This document shows positions 54,872 through 64,000 of a stretch of DNA of 64,000 nucleotides, piece after piece; within the stretch, counting starts at the first letter, position 1; each line of letters opens with the position of its first letter. The stretch is taken from NCBI GenBank assembly GCA_036429605.1, contig CM071590.1:2108001-2172000 (forward strand), written 5' to 3'. Made by a program: the position numbers and the translations under genes. The notes beneath the pieces were generated by a model. The model saw only the letters and a program-made list of their open reading frames with translations, searched no databases and was not told the origin of the DNA. The stretch is from Cladobotryum mycophilum (Eukaryota; Ascomycota; Sordariomycetes; Hypocreales; Hypocreaceae).

Positions 54872-57800
54872 ATGACAGAGACAGAGACGGCTAGTTTCAC
54901 CCACGTCCAGGTGGCCCATGTCGGCCAGGCGCCTGCCAGTTCCACAACAACGGCTAGTTTCCAAGGGAAAACACAAACTCCCACTTCCATCTCTAGCGGC
55001 CCCTCGCTGAACCTGCACTCGCATCGCCAAAACAACAACGCATCCAAGTTGCCCTCGTTCCGATTGACTGACATTAAATCCACATCTACATCAACCTCAT
55101 CCACGTCGAACCAGCTGCAATCGCCGCCCGCAAAACCACCAATTCCGCACCGACGACTTTCTCGCCCGTCCTCCTTTTCAGCATCCTCGATCAATCCCCT
55201 GTTCGAAGAATCCCCATTGTCGGGTCCTGATGCCGCAGTTCGTCAGGAAGACCACGATTCGCTGCCGACAAAGCCCACGTTAACGAGAACAAAGACTGCA
55301 CCTGCGCCTTCGACGACACCGCGTCGCACAAAGAGCAAACCATCGATTGATCAGTTAGACTCTACGCCGCAGCGAAGTTTACGGACGCGAGCGTCCAGTT
55401 ACCAAACAAAGATTGAATCCCCGATTGCTGAGCAGCCTCAGAAAGTAGTCAGGCACGCTGCATCGGTTCCTGAATCCCTAGTTGAAGAGGGCGCACAATC
55501 CTCGTCGTTGTCAAGGACCCCCTCCATCAAGAAGAATAATCGGCGACCTCCAGCGTCCTACAGTTCCAACGGTGTCGCGACGTCTAGCGGCCCGCCGCCT
55601 TCATTAAGCACGCAGCGACGACAGGCTGTCGAATCGCTGTTTCTGGGTAACAAAACCGCCACAGAATCCAAATCTTCGCAGGAGCGGGATCAGGGGCAGG
55701 GGGAACCGACTTTACCCAAGACTCTGTCACAAACGAAACCCCCAGATGAAAGTCGAGATCAGTCAGCGAATTGCCCACCTGTTTCTTACAAGCCCCCGGT
55801 GAACAACACCACTGCCGCCGAATCGGGCACGTCGACACGCCGTGTCCCACCACCAACACCGAAACGATCCTCCCGTCTTGTGAATCATCGCAAGTCCATC
55901 GACATGAATTTTACATCGCGCACATATGACTTTGGAGGCGGCTCCACAGACGCAAACCAAATCCAGACTTTTCGCGGTTTCGAATCCTCACGACAAACTT
56001 CCACTATTCCACCGTCAACGCCGATTTCCTCCCCGCGTCAGCTTGCGCTGAACAACGACGATACTGGTGATGTCTTCTTGAAAATTGCCAGTGAAGAAAA
56101 CACGCGCCGCACAGTAGGCGACAACAACAACCATAATAGCACCCTGACCACTGCCGTAAGTCGAAATTTTTTATTTTAAAACCCATTCCAGGAGGCTCGT
56201 TGCTGCCACTCTATCTTGAAAATATTCTTTAAAAATAAAGCCGATCTCCCAGTACATGCATATGATGATATTGGCTGTAATGGTATTTCGAAGCAAAAGA
56301 AAATTGCTAATCGCATATTAATATTTAGCAATCCCGAACTCGCTCCACACATCGCCGTCCGTTATCTACCACCGTTACTTCCTATCATATCACCTCTCCA
56401 CCTCGATTAAACCGCCGTCTGTCTGACCAGCAAGAGCGTGCGCGCTCTTCCGGGAGATACGATGAGGACGTCATCAGCGAGGTGGCACGCACTTCAACTT
56501 ATGAGGTACCACGCACTTCGACCTATAGACAATTTATCGGAAAAGCTGCATCATCTCACCCTGCTGAAGATGCGTCTACCACTAGATCTCCGGCTTCTGG
56601 TCTACGCCCCTCCCCCATTGCGCCCCGGCCGCTGAACATACCGGAGCACGGCCCTGATAATTCAAGTTATGGTCGACGAAGACCATCCATAACGGATAGT
56701 CATTCCATGGCAGCATCCCGTAGCTCAATCCTCAAATCTCCAGTTCTTGTACAGAGCCAAAATAAAACATATAACCCATCCCCCTTGTCCGGTCGATCGA
56801 ACAGCAAGGCCAGCCTGATATACTTCCCACCGTCGAGGGTACCGAATCAACCGGTTCCACCACTGGTCCGTCAACGGTTTGGGATGAATTAGATGATTTG
56901 AAATCCCGAATTCACCGTCTTGAGCTCACTGGAAAGTTACCGCCTACATCTGGAGCGGCGGTCATCAAGGCGTCAGAGGACCGACCGGCCACAGCGACGA
57001 CAACGATGACGACAATGTCATTATCCCCAAAGAAATCAGCAACCGGTTTACAAGCGGAAGTCAGCAGTAATGCTTCATCCCACCGGGAGCCGCACCCCCA
57101 TCACCCGAATCTTCACTCCGCGCTCTCAAAGACAAAAACTTTCCTGACCCCAGAGGTTTTTAGGGCTTTGGAAACGGCAGCTAACGATGCCCTTGCGCTT
57201 TCATCTCTGATGGGTGCCCCTGGTCAACCAGGGCCGATCTCTAGTGCGGCCAGTGCAACTGGGGCGGGCCCCATGCTTACTGACCGTCAGCTGCGTCGAA
57301 GAGCAGATAGTGTCTGTCGAAGTCTGACGGAACTTTGTATTGCCCTCAATGAAAATTCCGCCCGAACCGCAATTCCACAGCAAGTAAAGGCTATTGTAGC
57401 TTCCCAAAAGGAAGGACCAGTCACACCGTCAATGGTGGCTAAGTCTTATGGTGGTTTGGCGTCTCGTCGTCCTAGTGTTGTGACCGAACAAATACCGGAG
57501 GGGGCCCTCAGCCCCAGGGCTGTGTCCAAGTTTGAAGAGCGACGCAATATGATTCTCAATGGGAATGCTGTCACTAGCCCCCGGCACATGACACCCGCGA
57601 CCCCTATTGATGCTCCGGCTCGCCGATCCTCTCTTGTGGTAGCACGGACTCGTCGGGCTGGGACCGAAGAGCCCGAGGATGGTAGAAGATCTACCATGCT
57701 GTTGAGAAATCGACGCGCGGGCACCGAGGAACCTGACGAAGGCCGAAAGACATCTTTCCTTGTTCGAGGCCGCCGTGGAACTGTTGGAGAGGATAGTGAA

Positions 57801-58211
57801 GATGTGAGGTTCCGCGCACCGTCTCGGGCCACAACTGAAGTCAACGGCACGAGGGGCATGGCGAGGGAATACATCTCGGATGTCCAAGCCTCGAGATTAG
57901 ACGGATCGACTCAACCACCTTCAGCCCTTGGCCGACGACGCTTCGTATCTTCCAACTTGCACTCTTCTCGCACCGTCGTGCCGGCATCCTCTATCGGAAC
58001 TCCTGTGCGAAAATACATAGAGAGATCAATACCATTACCAGAAGCAGATAGCGCTGACGAGTACGGAGAGACTCGTGTTACGCGCCACATGTCATTCAAC
58101 CAGAGTGGGTTTCAGACCAGAATCAATAATGCTACCGGCCGAAGGATGATAAACCGGAACAGTGTTATTGTCACCACACCCTCAACAGCGGGGCAAGACA
58201 ACTACAGATGA
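54872..58211 (+). CDS. Large disordered conserved fungal protein with WDELDDLKSR helix; frame broken by one base
   Basis: Function unknown; relatives in filamentous ascomycetes are often mislabelled LPXTG cell-wall-anchor proteins. Exon 1 is 54872-56155, intron 56156-56328 (GTAAGT, branch GCTAAT, TTTAG), exon 2 56329-58211. The product is Ser/Thr/Pro-rich throughout. Conserved blocks: STPQRSLRTRASSYQTK, TQRRQAVESLFLGN, KSIDMNFTSRTYDFGG near the end of exon 1, QQERARSSGRYDEDVISE after the splice, and the family hallmark VWDELDDLKSRIHRLELTGK followed by helical TPEVFRALETAANDALAL and RQLRRRADSVCRSLTELC. Exon 2 is open to 56892 in one frame and then continues in another to 58211. The likeliest join is the C5 run 56780-56784; one more C yields a 1055-aa protein. 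A hidden intron in 56700-56880 is the alternative. The ATG at 54872 starts a normal family N-terminus (MTETETASF). Probably a cytosolic or cortical scaffold. Confidence 0.77.
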
Positions 58212-59074
58212 CGTTTCTACGACTAAGATTTATGATTGTACCATATTTGTTTCCCCATTCATCCGTGGGCGTTATTTCTTGTTGATGATTTTTCGGACGA
58301 CATGTTCTATTACTTTTTTTAGTGCGCTTGGCTTGGCTTGACGACTCATGACGGACGGCCTCATGGCTTCCTTTGAGAAGCCCCTCCCCCTTTTTTCTCA
58401 GCTTGATTCCTTTCAAGCTTGTATTAACATTTGAATTGTCCTTGAGGAAAAGCAACTGTAAGGGATTGGTGTACTGGGATTGCATTTACATATGGAAAAA
58501 GAAGGGATTTCTTGTACGGAGGGCCGGTGTCACAGACCAAGAGCTGGAGGAGCTGTTGGGTGGGAGGGAAGCGACTGAGTTAGTTTTTCAGTTTTTCAGT
58601 TTTATTTTTTTCAGTGTTGTTGGCAAAAGATCAAAGAGATCAATGTACTATCTAATGTGCTTCATTGTTTTAACGATACTGTCAATTTTGCAGCATATCT
58701 TATCTACCCAGTACCTAGCTTTTGTTTCTTTGAGTGAAGGAGTGAATTATTTTGAGGCGGTGCAAGGCTTTCGAGGCTCCACATGTTTCATTTGTATGAT
58801 AATCAGCCAAGGTTGATAGGCACAAACAATTTCCTAGCGAGTATTTTAGATGAAATTCGTATAGTAAGCAATCATGTTCCTATTCGGTGTTTTGCAGTGG
58901 CTGTGTTGGCGACCTCTGCGATGTAATGCTGGTTGGTGGTGGTGGTGTGAGTAAAGGTAAATACATCATCACAGCTGAGTCACGCCGAGTCAACTAGGGC
59001 TCGGTCAGACTCTGAACGGCAAAATAGTAACGGCAGCTTGCTCATTCGACCAACAACCTTGTTGGTAAATTTAA
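58212..59074. other. Intergenic: 3' flank and tpt1 promoter
   Basis: T-rich 3'-UTR-like DNA (58300-58700) followed by a short promoter. A GGT repeat (58934-58946) is the only repeat noted. No gene. Confidence 0.5.
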
Positions 59075-59290
59075 ATGCTAAAGCTTTATCACTCTTTATT
59101 GGCACGAACACGACTGAATTCTGGAGCTACTACTACTACTTACTTGAGCTATTCAGGTCAAATTCAGTTCAAGGCAACTACTGCTAGTACTGCTGCTTAT
59201 TATCAAAACCCCTCTTCAAGGGAAAAACAGTCGCTTTTACACAGAGTGTATAATAGTGGAAAGGGAGGGAAATTGCGAGGATCTGGCGAA

Positions 59291-60302
59291 ATGAGTGGCT
59301 TTGAGGGAGATGGTTCGGCGCACTTGGCTCTTGAGGATAAGTTTGCGTCTAGAGGGGGAGGAAGAGGAGGAGGAGGAGGGAAGAGAGGTGGCCGTTCGGG
59401 TGGTCGTGGCGGCGGCGGTGGTGGACTCAGTCGTGACGTCCTCGTCTCAAAGGCCTTGTCCAAGTTGTTGAGGCACAAGGCTGGGGAGGCGGGGATTTCT
59501 CTTGATGGAGAAGGGTTTGCGCCGTTGGATAAGGTGGTGAGTAGCATAATATCCTGGATTTCTTTTCCTACTACTTTTGTTTGTTTGTTTGTTTGTTCGT
59601 TTGTTTATGAGATGGTGGGCTAACCTGTGTCATCTATAGTTTACATATGGCCCCATCAAGTCCCTAAACGTCACGTTTGAGGACGTCCAATCCGCCGTCA
59701 CCACAAACGAAAAGCAGCGCTTCTCCATGAAACCCAACCCGGAGACCAACCCGTCCCTCTCGACGGACACCACGGACCCTGCGCATTACCTCATCCGCGC
59801 CAACCAGGGCCATTCCATCAAGCTCGAGTCCTCGTCTCTCATGGAGCCCATCACCCTGGAGGCGGGGAACGTGCCCCCCAGGGTCCTCCACGGGACGTAT
59901 TTCGCCTTTTGGCCCGCCATCGTGGAGTCGGGAGGCCTCAAGCCCATGGGGCGCAATCACGTGCACTGCTCCGTGGGGACGCCCGAGGAGGGCGTCGTGA
60001 GCGGCATGAGGAAGGATGCGGAGCTGGTGATTGAGGTGGACGTGGAGAGGAGCTTGCAGGAGGGGATCCAGTGGTGGAAGAGCGACAACGGGGTCGTGCT
60101 GACGGAGGGAGGGGAGGGTGGAATTCTGAGCACCAGGTTCTTCAAGAAGGTTACCGGCCGCAAGATTGATGTTGGGGTGCTCTGGGAGGATGGTGAGAAG
60201 AGGGCCAGTTTGCCTGCAGGAATCAAGGCCAGGGTACCGCAGGGGAAGGGACCTCGGGGCGGCGGCAGAGGAGGTGGTAGGGGGAACCGTGGAGGTTCAT
60301 AG
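59291..60302 (+). CDS. tpt1: tRNA 2'-phosphotransferase Tpt1
   Basis: Transfers the 2'-phosphate left at the splice junction of ligated tRNAs to NAD+, finishing tRNA splicing (and, in fungi, HAC1-type mRNA splicing). Exons 59291-59536 and 59640-60302 (103-bp intron holding a TTTG repeat) give 302 aa. Motifs: SKALSKLLRHKAGEAGI with the catalytic Arg-His pair, YLIRANQGHSIK, the LHGTYFAFWPAIVESGGL block with GRNHVHCS, and GMRKDAELVIEVDVERSL with NGVVLTEG. The catalytic domain is bracketed by Gly/Arg-rich tails (GGGRGGGGGKRGGRSGG at the N-terminus and RGGGRGGGRGNRGGS at the C-terminus), likely RNA-binding and arginine-methylation sites. The frame is open further upstream to an ATG at 59075, which would add 72 residues resembling a mitochondrial presequence; I chose 59291 because MSGFEGDG precedes the known domain closely. 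Confidence 0.93.
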
Positions 60303-60436
60303 TTCTTTTACGATCCCACCGAGAGAGAGTCTCACAATCATAATTAGATGATTTACAACAGTGAGGATGTTTTCGCTTTTTTATTTTTTAACTGCTATGA
60401 TATCCAAGCGCTATTTCTGTATCCATAACAAAAAAG

Positions 60437-61585
60437 CTAAGGATCAAGGTCCTTCAGAAAGTCATCCTTCACACTATCCCTGAGCTTCTTCTCCTCCTCC
60501 AACCACTCCATCACCAGCTGCGCTATGGCCAGCTTCGCATTCCTCTTTCCGTAAACACCACTCACAATGGCCAGATCCGGCGGATAGCGGCCTCCATTCT
60601 GAAAAAACGGCTGTCCGGAGAAGAAGCCGGGCTTGCCAGCTTCCTCCTCGACCTGGTATGTGGGGCTGACCAGCCCCATCCGTCCGGCGAGGGCGGCGAC
60701 GCGGCCGAAGAGGGACAAGGCGTCTTCACTACTAAAATCCGTGTTAGACTTTTCTGCAATCTCAAGGGACCCCGTGGATTTGATCGGAAGACCAGGGGTA
60801 TTGCTAACAGGTTCGTCGCCGTTACTGGCGTTACTACCAGCAGCTGGGCCCGGGAAAGTTGGCGACGACCCATTTGAGCCTTTGCGGAGAGGGGTTGGGG
60901 CGTGCGGCGTGATCGGGGTGAAGGTTTGCCTCAAGGAAGCGCCACCAGCGGGACTGGCTTGGGCACTCGGTGGTGCATTTGGTATGCTTGGAGGTTCGCC
61001 TCGGAGGTAGTCAAAGGCGTACTTGGCGGCATATTGCTTCGCCAACTGATTTGATTGCATGCGTCAATTTCTTTTTTGTATATTTAAATAGTCGATCGGA
61101 CTAACCTTCTTTGATTTGAACATCGGAGCTCCTTTCCTCTCGTCCTCAATGCCGAAACCTAGAGTTGGGAACTGTTCAGGTGTAGGGTCGACCCTTTCAG
61201 CCAAGCGACAAACTGTTCGCCATCTTTGAACGAAGGCACCAGAGAAGGGAACTTCTATAACTTCAAGATCTTGAAATGTTGGGGGTTTCTGTCCTTTGAC
61301 TTGGGTCAGGTCTTAAAATATGCCAAGTTAGCGAGAGGAGCTTGTAAAACAAACTGAGCCGGATGCTTGGTATATATATAACTTACGCATTAAGCTGCTG
61401 ACGTAGTCAGTATTGTCCACAACCGGCTCATCGTCCAAAAAGTTGACAATGTGGGACAGCATTTGGATTTGGGGGCGAGTAAGAGTATTGTGACCCTGTT
61501 GCCTCTCCAAAGCTTCCTGTTCGTCGATCCAAGCCCGGAGCCGATCCCATGGGATTGGAATCTTAGGTGCGTTGCCTCCGCTCAT
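60437..61585 (-). CDS. dsRNA-binding-domain-like small protein
   Basis: Three exons on the minus strand, 61585-61387, 61311-61106 and 61045-60437 (introns 75 and 60 bp), give 337 aa. The N-terminal 70 residues (PIPWDRLRAWIDEQEALERQ ... QIQMLSHIVNFLDDEP) form helices typical of this fungal family. A dsRBD-like fold follows: PPTFQDLEVIEVPFSGAF, QRWRTVCRL, FPTLGFGIEDERKG, then the splice-made KSKKLAKQYAAKYAFDYLRG, whose KKxAKxxAA pattern matches the RNA-contacting helix of double-stranded RNA-binding domains. A Ser/Pro-rich linker leads to a second conserved segment (EDALSLFGRVAALAGRMGL ... GVYGKRNAKLAIAQLVMEWL) that looks like a second, diverged dsRBD. Such proteins may partner an RNase or act on structured RNA; no catalytic motif is present. 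Tail-to-tail with tpt1 (134 bp between stops). Confidence 0.85.
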
Positions 61586-62331
61586 GTTGATATCGGTGGT
61601 GATGGGGATTCTTGGTGAATATGAAGAAACTGATGCTGAGAAAATATGATTGATTCTTTGAGCCTTTATATATTCGGACCGTGACCTCGTGTTCGCATTT
61701 GAGAGGGGCTGCCAGAATCCGACCTCTCGCACAATTGCCGGCTGCCTCGCCGGCTGCAGCAAGGAGTAGGAAGAATGCACCAGGCAGTCACGTAGTCTGA
61801 AACGTTGTTGGGTCATTCAAACTGGCCTCGAAGCCTTTTGCATAGCGAAATGCATTACTTATTGGCTCAATGCAGAGACACTTTGAGGCTGGGCGTGCAG
61901 ATGGGGTATGATGTGATGTGATGTGTATGTTTGTGATGTGTATGTGTGTGTGTGGTGGTGCGTAGTTGTGAGGTGGTGGTAGATAATAGACAACTGGATG
62001 GGGGGGTGGGGCAGCCTGATTTGATATTACCAAGTGTGGCATGCTGCATTGCAATGCCTCGAACCCCTCCCTTGCAAGCCATTTTCAGCCAAGGATTCTG
62101 CCTCATTCATGTCACTTTTCTAGAGCCTTCCAGAGTTTGGATCAGAGTGGAACTTTATAAAAAAAAACGAAATTGGTGCAGGTCCAAGAGCGTCAGGCTT
62201 GGGGTTTGAGAAGGTCGGCTCTGATTGATGATGGATCTGCCGGGTATCTACTTAATAAAATAAAAAAATGCAAGTCAAACTCGATTGCTAGACAAAATGC
62301 TGCTTCGTCAAAAGTGCGGAGTTGCAGTTGC
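61586..62331. other. Intergenic: promoter of the dsRBD-like gene, 3' flank of efg1
   Basis: Contains imperfect GTGAT/GTGTAT repeats (61910-61975) and an A8 run near 62159-62166. No gene. Confidence 0.5.
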
Positions 62332-63295
62332 TTAAAGTTCCTCAAAGAAGCCACCGTCCTCGTCATCGTCGTCCTGGTTGGCCGCGGACCCAGTCTCTCG
62401 CATGAGACGCCTCCTCTCCCTCCTGTTAAGCTCCTGTTGTTGGCCCTGGTTCTTGCCGTCCAATGAACTCTCCTTCTTGCGTGACGATTTCTCCTCTTGC
62501 TTCCAGGCAGGGGATGGCCGTGATGCAGGTGTGGTTGCTGGCGTAGTTGGCCTTGATCTGATTGGTGGCCTGGTCTCGTCGACGTTAACCCCCGAACCGT
62601 TAGGCGACCGCCGGTCACGCAGCTTTTCCAACGCAGTCGGACCCTCTTCCATTGCCTTCTCGATGACAGACCACATGGGCGGCCTTTCGGCGTCTAATGC
62701 GGCCTTTGCGGCTGCTTTTTTGCTCTCTTCATCCTCCTCTTCGTGTTTCGACTTGGCACTTGCACTGTACAGGCCAACATATGTTTCTAAATGAGGAAAA
62801 TATTGAGTGTAGGCCTCATCCACTTCTGCAATGTGGACGTATCGCCTTGTCTTTTCGGCCTCTGTCGGGTCCGTCTCCTTCTCGAGTCTGCGTTTCATCT
62901 GCTTTACCAGCCTGGCTGCCTTCTTCCGTTCTGCAGCAGCCACCTGAATGTTAGCATGGGCTCCGGACAGACCAAGATTGGGCTCAAGAGAGATGCTACC
63001 TACCAAAGAATCTGACCATGTGATATCTAGAAATCATAGCGCTTCGCTTCTTTTTGTAGGCTTTGTCTTCCGCAACTTGCTTCTGGGAAGCCAGCTCACG
63101 TTCGAGGTCGATACGGACATTGGCAGGTAGGTTCTCGTTTCGACGCAATGCTCGTTCGATTGCTCTGGCGCGCTTCTTGGCCCCGGAATCATCTTGAGCC
63201 TGGCGCTTCTTGCCCAAGTACGATTTCTGTCTCTTCCCAGTTGCTCCAGATCCGCCTTGCGCGTCCTCCTCCTCGTATTGTCGCTTAGTACTCAT
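62332..63295 (-). CDS. efg1: rRNA-processing protein Efg1
   Basis: Nucleolar factor for 18S rRNA maturation in the 90S/SSU processome. Exons 63295-63004 and 62930-62332 (73-bp intron, GTAGGT...TGCAG) give 296 aa. The splice creates SRYHMVRFFERKKAARLVK, the family hallmark, when the acceptor after CTGCTGCAG is used; the nearer acceptor would insert VAAA. The N-terminus is basic (KRQKSYLGKKRQ and GAKKRARAIERALRRN), the middle carries the conserved YVHIAEVDEAYTQYFP and YVGLY, and the end is a low-complexity Lys/Glu/Asp region finishing in an acidic stretch (DDDDEDGGFFEEL). Start at 63295 is the first ATG (MSTKRQYEEED). Together with Rcm1 at the other end of the window it is a ribosome-biogenesis gene, but they are 60 kb apart. 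Confidence 0.95.
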
Positions 63296-64000
63296 TGCTA
63301 TGGATGGTTGTCGGGGTAAATGTCTAGATGAAGGTCGTTTGGATTGAGGCCTTTAGAACAAAATCAATTCTCTGTGGCTTTGGTGAATTCGACGGTGTCT
63401 TGTCTTTTGCTCAGCTTCTGAACAACTTTTTGATACAGTGGGGACTCGCAGCTTGAAACCATGAAAAAAAGTTACCCGTCGACTTATCTTATCGTGGACG
63501 AACTAGTCCTAATACAGACCAGCGTACACCAGCATCTGCATTCAATATGTGGCCAATCAAAGGAAGGCTAGTGCAGCTCCAACATCACAATACAGCTCAG
63601 GCTCCATATCATATCAGTAGCTCGATTACTTGCATGGTTGCTTGTTATAGCGAGCAACTCTTGGTTTCAAGTTTCTATTGGCCCGTCTATTCACATTGCT
63701 CGGATAATTATCAGCGAACTCGGTGTTTGGGTGTGCTCTCGGGAATGGCTGGTGGTCATCATACTCCACTGCCGTTCTGTTAACCTGACCTCATCTCATA
63801 CGTACGCGCTTCAACTATTTAAAATATTCAGCTGTACGACTCAACTTTTCAGGCCTCCTTGCTCGGTAACGGGAACAAACTTCATCTGAAGTTGGGTGTT
63901 TTTGTTTGGATGCTGATGCGTCTATGCGGTGAGGATCGCTGCTATGGATCGCCCCGAACCAGGGCTCGTCAAATGGTCACCAAACGCCTCGGTCGACAGC
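63296..64000. other. Right-hand window edge, no gene recognised
   Basis: Promoter side of efg1, then unassigned sequence. Open frames at 63547-63889 have no recognisable motif. A gene may begin beyond 64000. Confidence 0.45.

Noticed and set aside
1..64000. CRISPR array, phage, toxin-antitoxin or biosynthetic cluster
   Set aside because: The sequence is eukaryotic nuclear DNA with spliced housekeeping genes; no regularly spaced repeats, viral genes or polyketide/peptide synthetase domains are present.

Overview
This window looks like a nuclear contig from a filamentous ascomycete, most likely a Sordariomycete. Genes are interrupted by short introns (about 50-170 bp) with GTANGT-like donors. 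Untranslated leaders are pyrimidine-rich, and the protein set (Rcm1, Scp1/transgelin, SMYD-type SET, Hut1, Msg5/Pmp1-type MAPK phosphatase, Rnc1-type KH protein, Tpt1, Efg1) is typical of Pezizomycotina. Scattered ACCTACC/GGTAGG tracts in intergenic DNA hint at Hypocreales, but that is only an impression.

Layout: 1-1.9 kb, 3' part of the rRNA methyltransferase Rcm1 (+). 5.5-7.3 kb, a DHA1-type MFS transporter (+). 7.8-9.1 kb, a decayed HNH-nuclease-family gene (-). 9.6-11.4 kb, an unrecognised 565-aa protein (+). 11.6-12.3 kb, an NDUFA12/NDUFAF2-like complex I factor (-). 13.3-15.4 kb, a calponin-homology/coiled-coil protein (+, frameshift). 16.7-18.4 kb, a SET/MYND methyltransferase (-). 23.4-24.2 kb, 6-phosphogluconolactonase (+). 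24.8-26.3 kb, a Ser/Pro-rich helical protein (-, frameshift). 27.5-29.6 kb, a zinc-binding-tail protein (-). 31.6-34.1 kb, a TBC Rab-GAP (-, two compensating frameshifts). 34.7-36.5 kb, a ppk6-like protein with WGDF-type acidic motifs (+, frameshift). 39.0-40.3 kb, a three-KH protein (+). 41.9-43.2 kb, Hut1 (+). 44.2-46.6 kb, a dual-specificity MAPK phosphatase (-). 54.9-58.2 kb, a large disordered conserved protein (+, frameshift). 59.1-60.3 kb, Tpt1 (+). 60.4-61.6 kb, a dsRBD-like protein (-). 62.3-63.3 kb, Efg1 (-).

The genes are mostly unlinked housekeeping and signalling genes. Several act on RNA (Rcm1, Efg1, Tpt1, the KH protein, the dsRBD-like protein), but they are not arranged as a cluster. 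The most suggestive functional pairing is the Rnc1-like KH gene lying about 4 kb from the Msg5/Pmp1-like phosphatase gene: in fission yeast, Rnc1 binds and stabilises the mRNA of that type of phosphatase. Two very long gene-free stretches (18.4-23.4 kb and 46.65-54.87 kb) separate divergently transcribed genes and hold only low-complexity DNA as far as I can read.

The strongest whole-window signal is technical or mutational. At seven homopolymer runs (five to seven C/G or A), reading frames that clearly belong to one protein are offset by one base. This looks like systematic homopolymer miscalling in the assembly, though real slippage cannot be excluded. I found no CRISPR, tRNA, rRNA, intact transposon, secondary-metabolite cluster or convincing new biological system.
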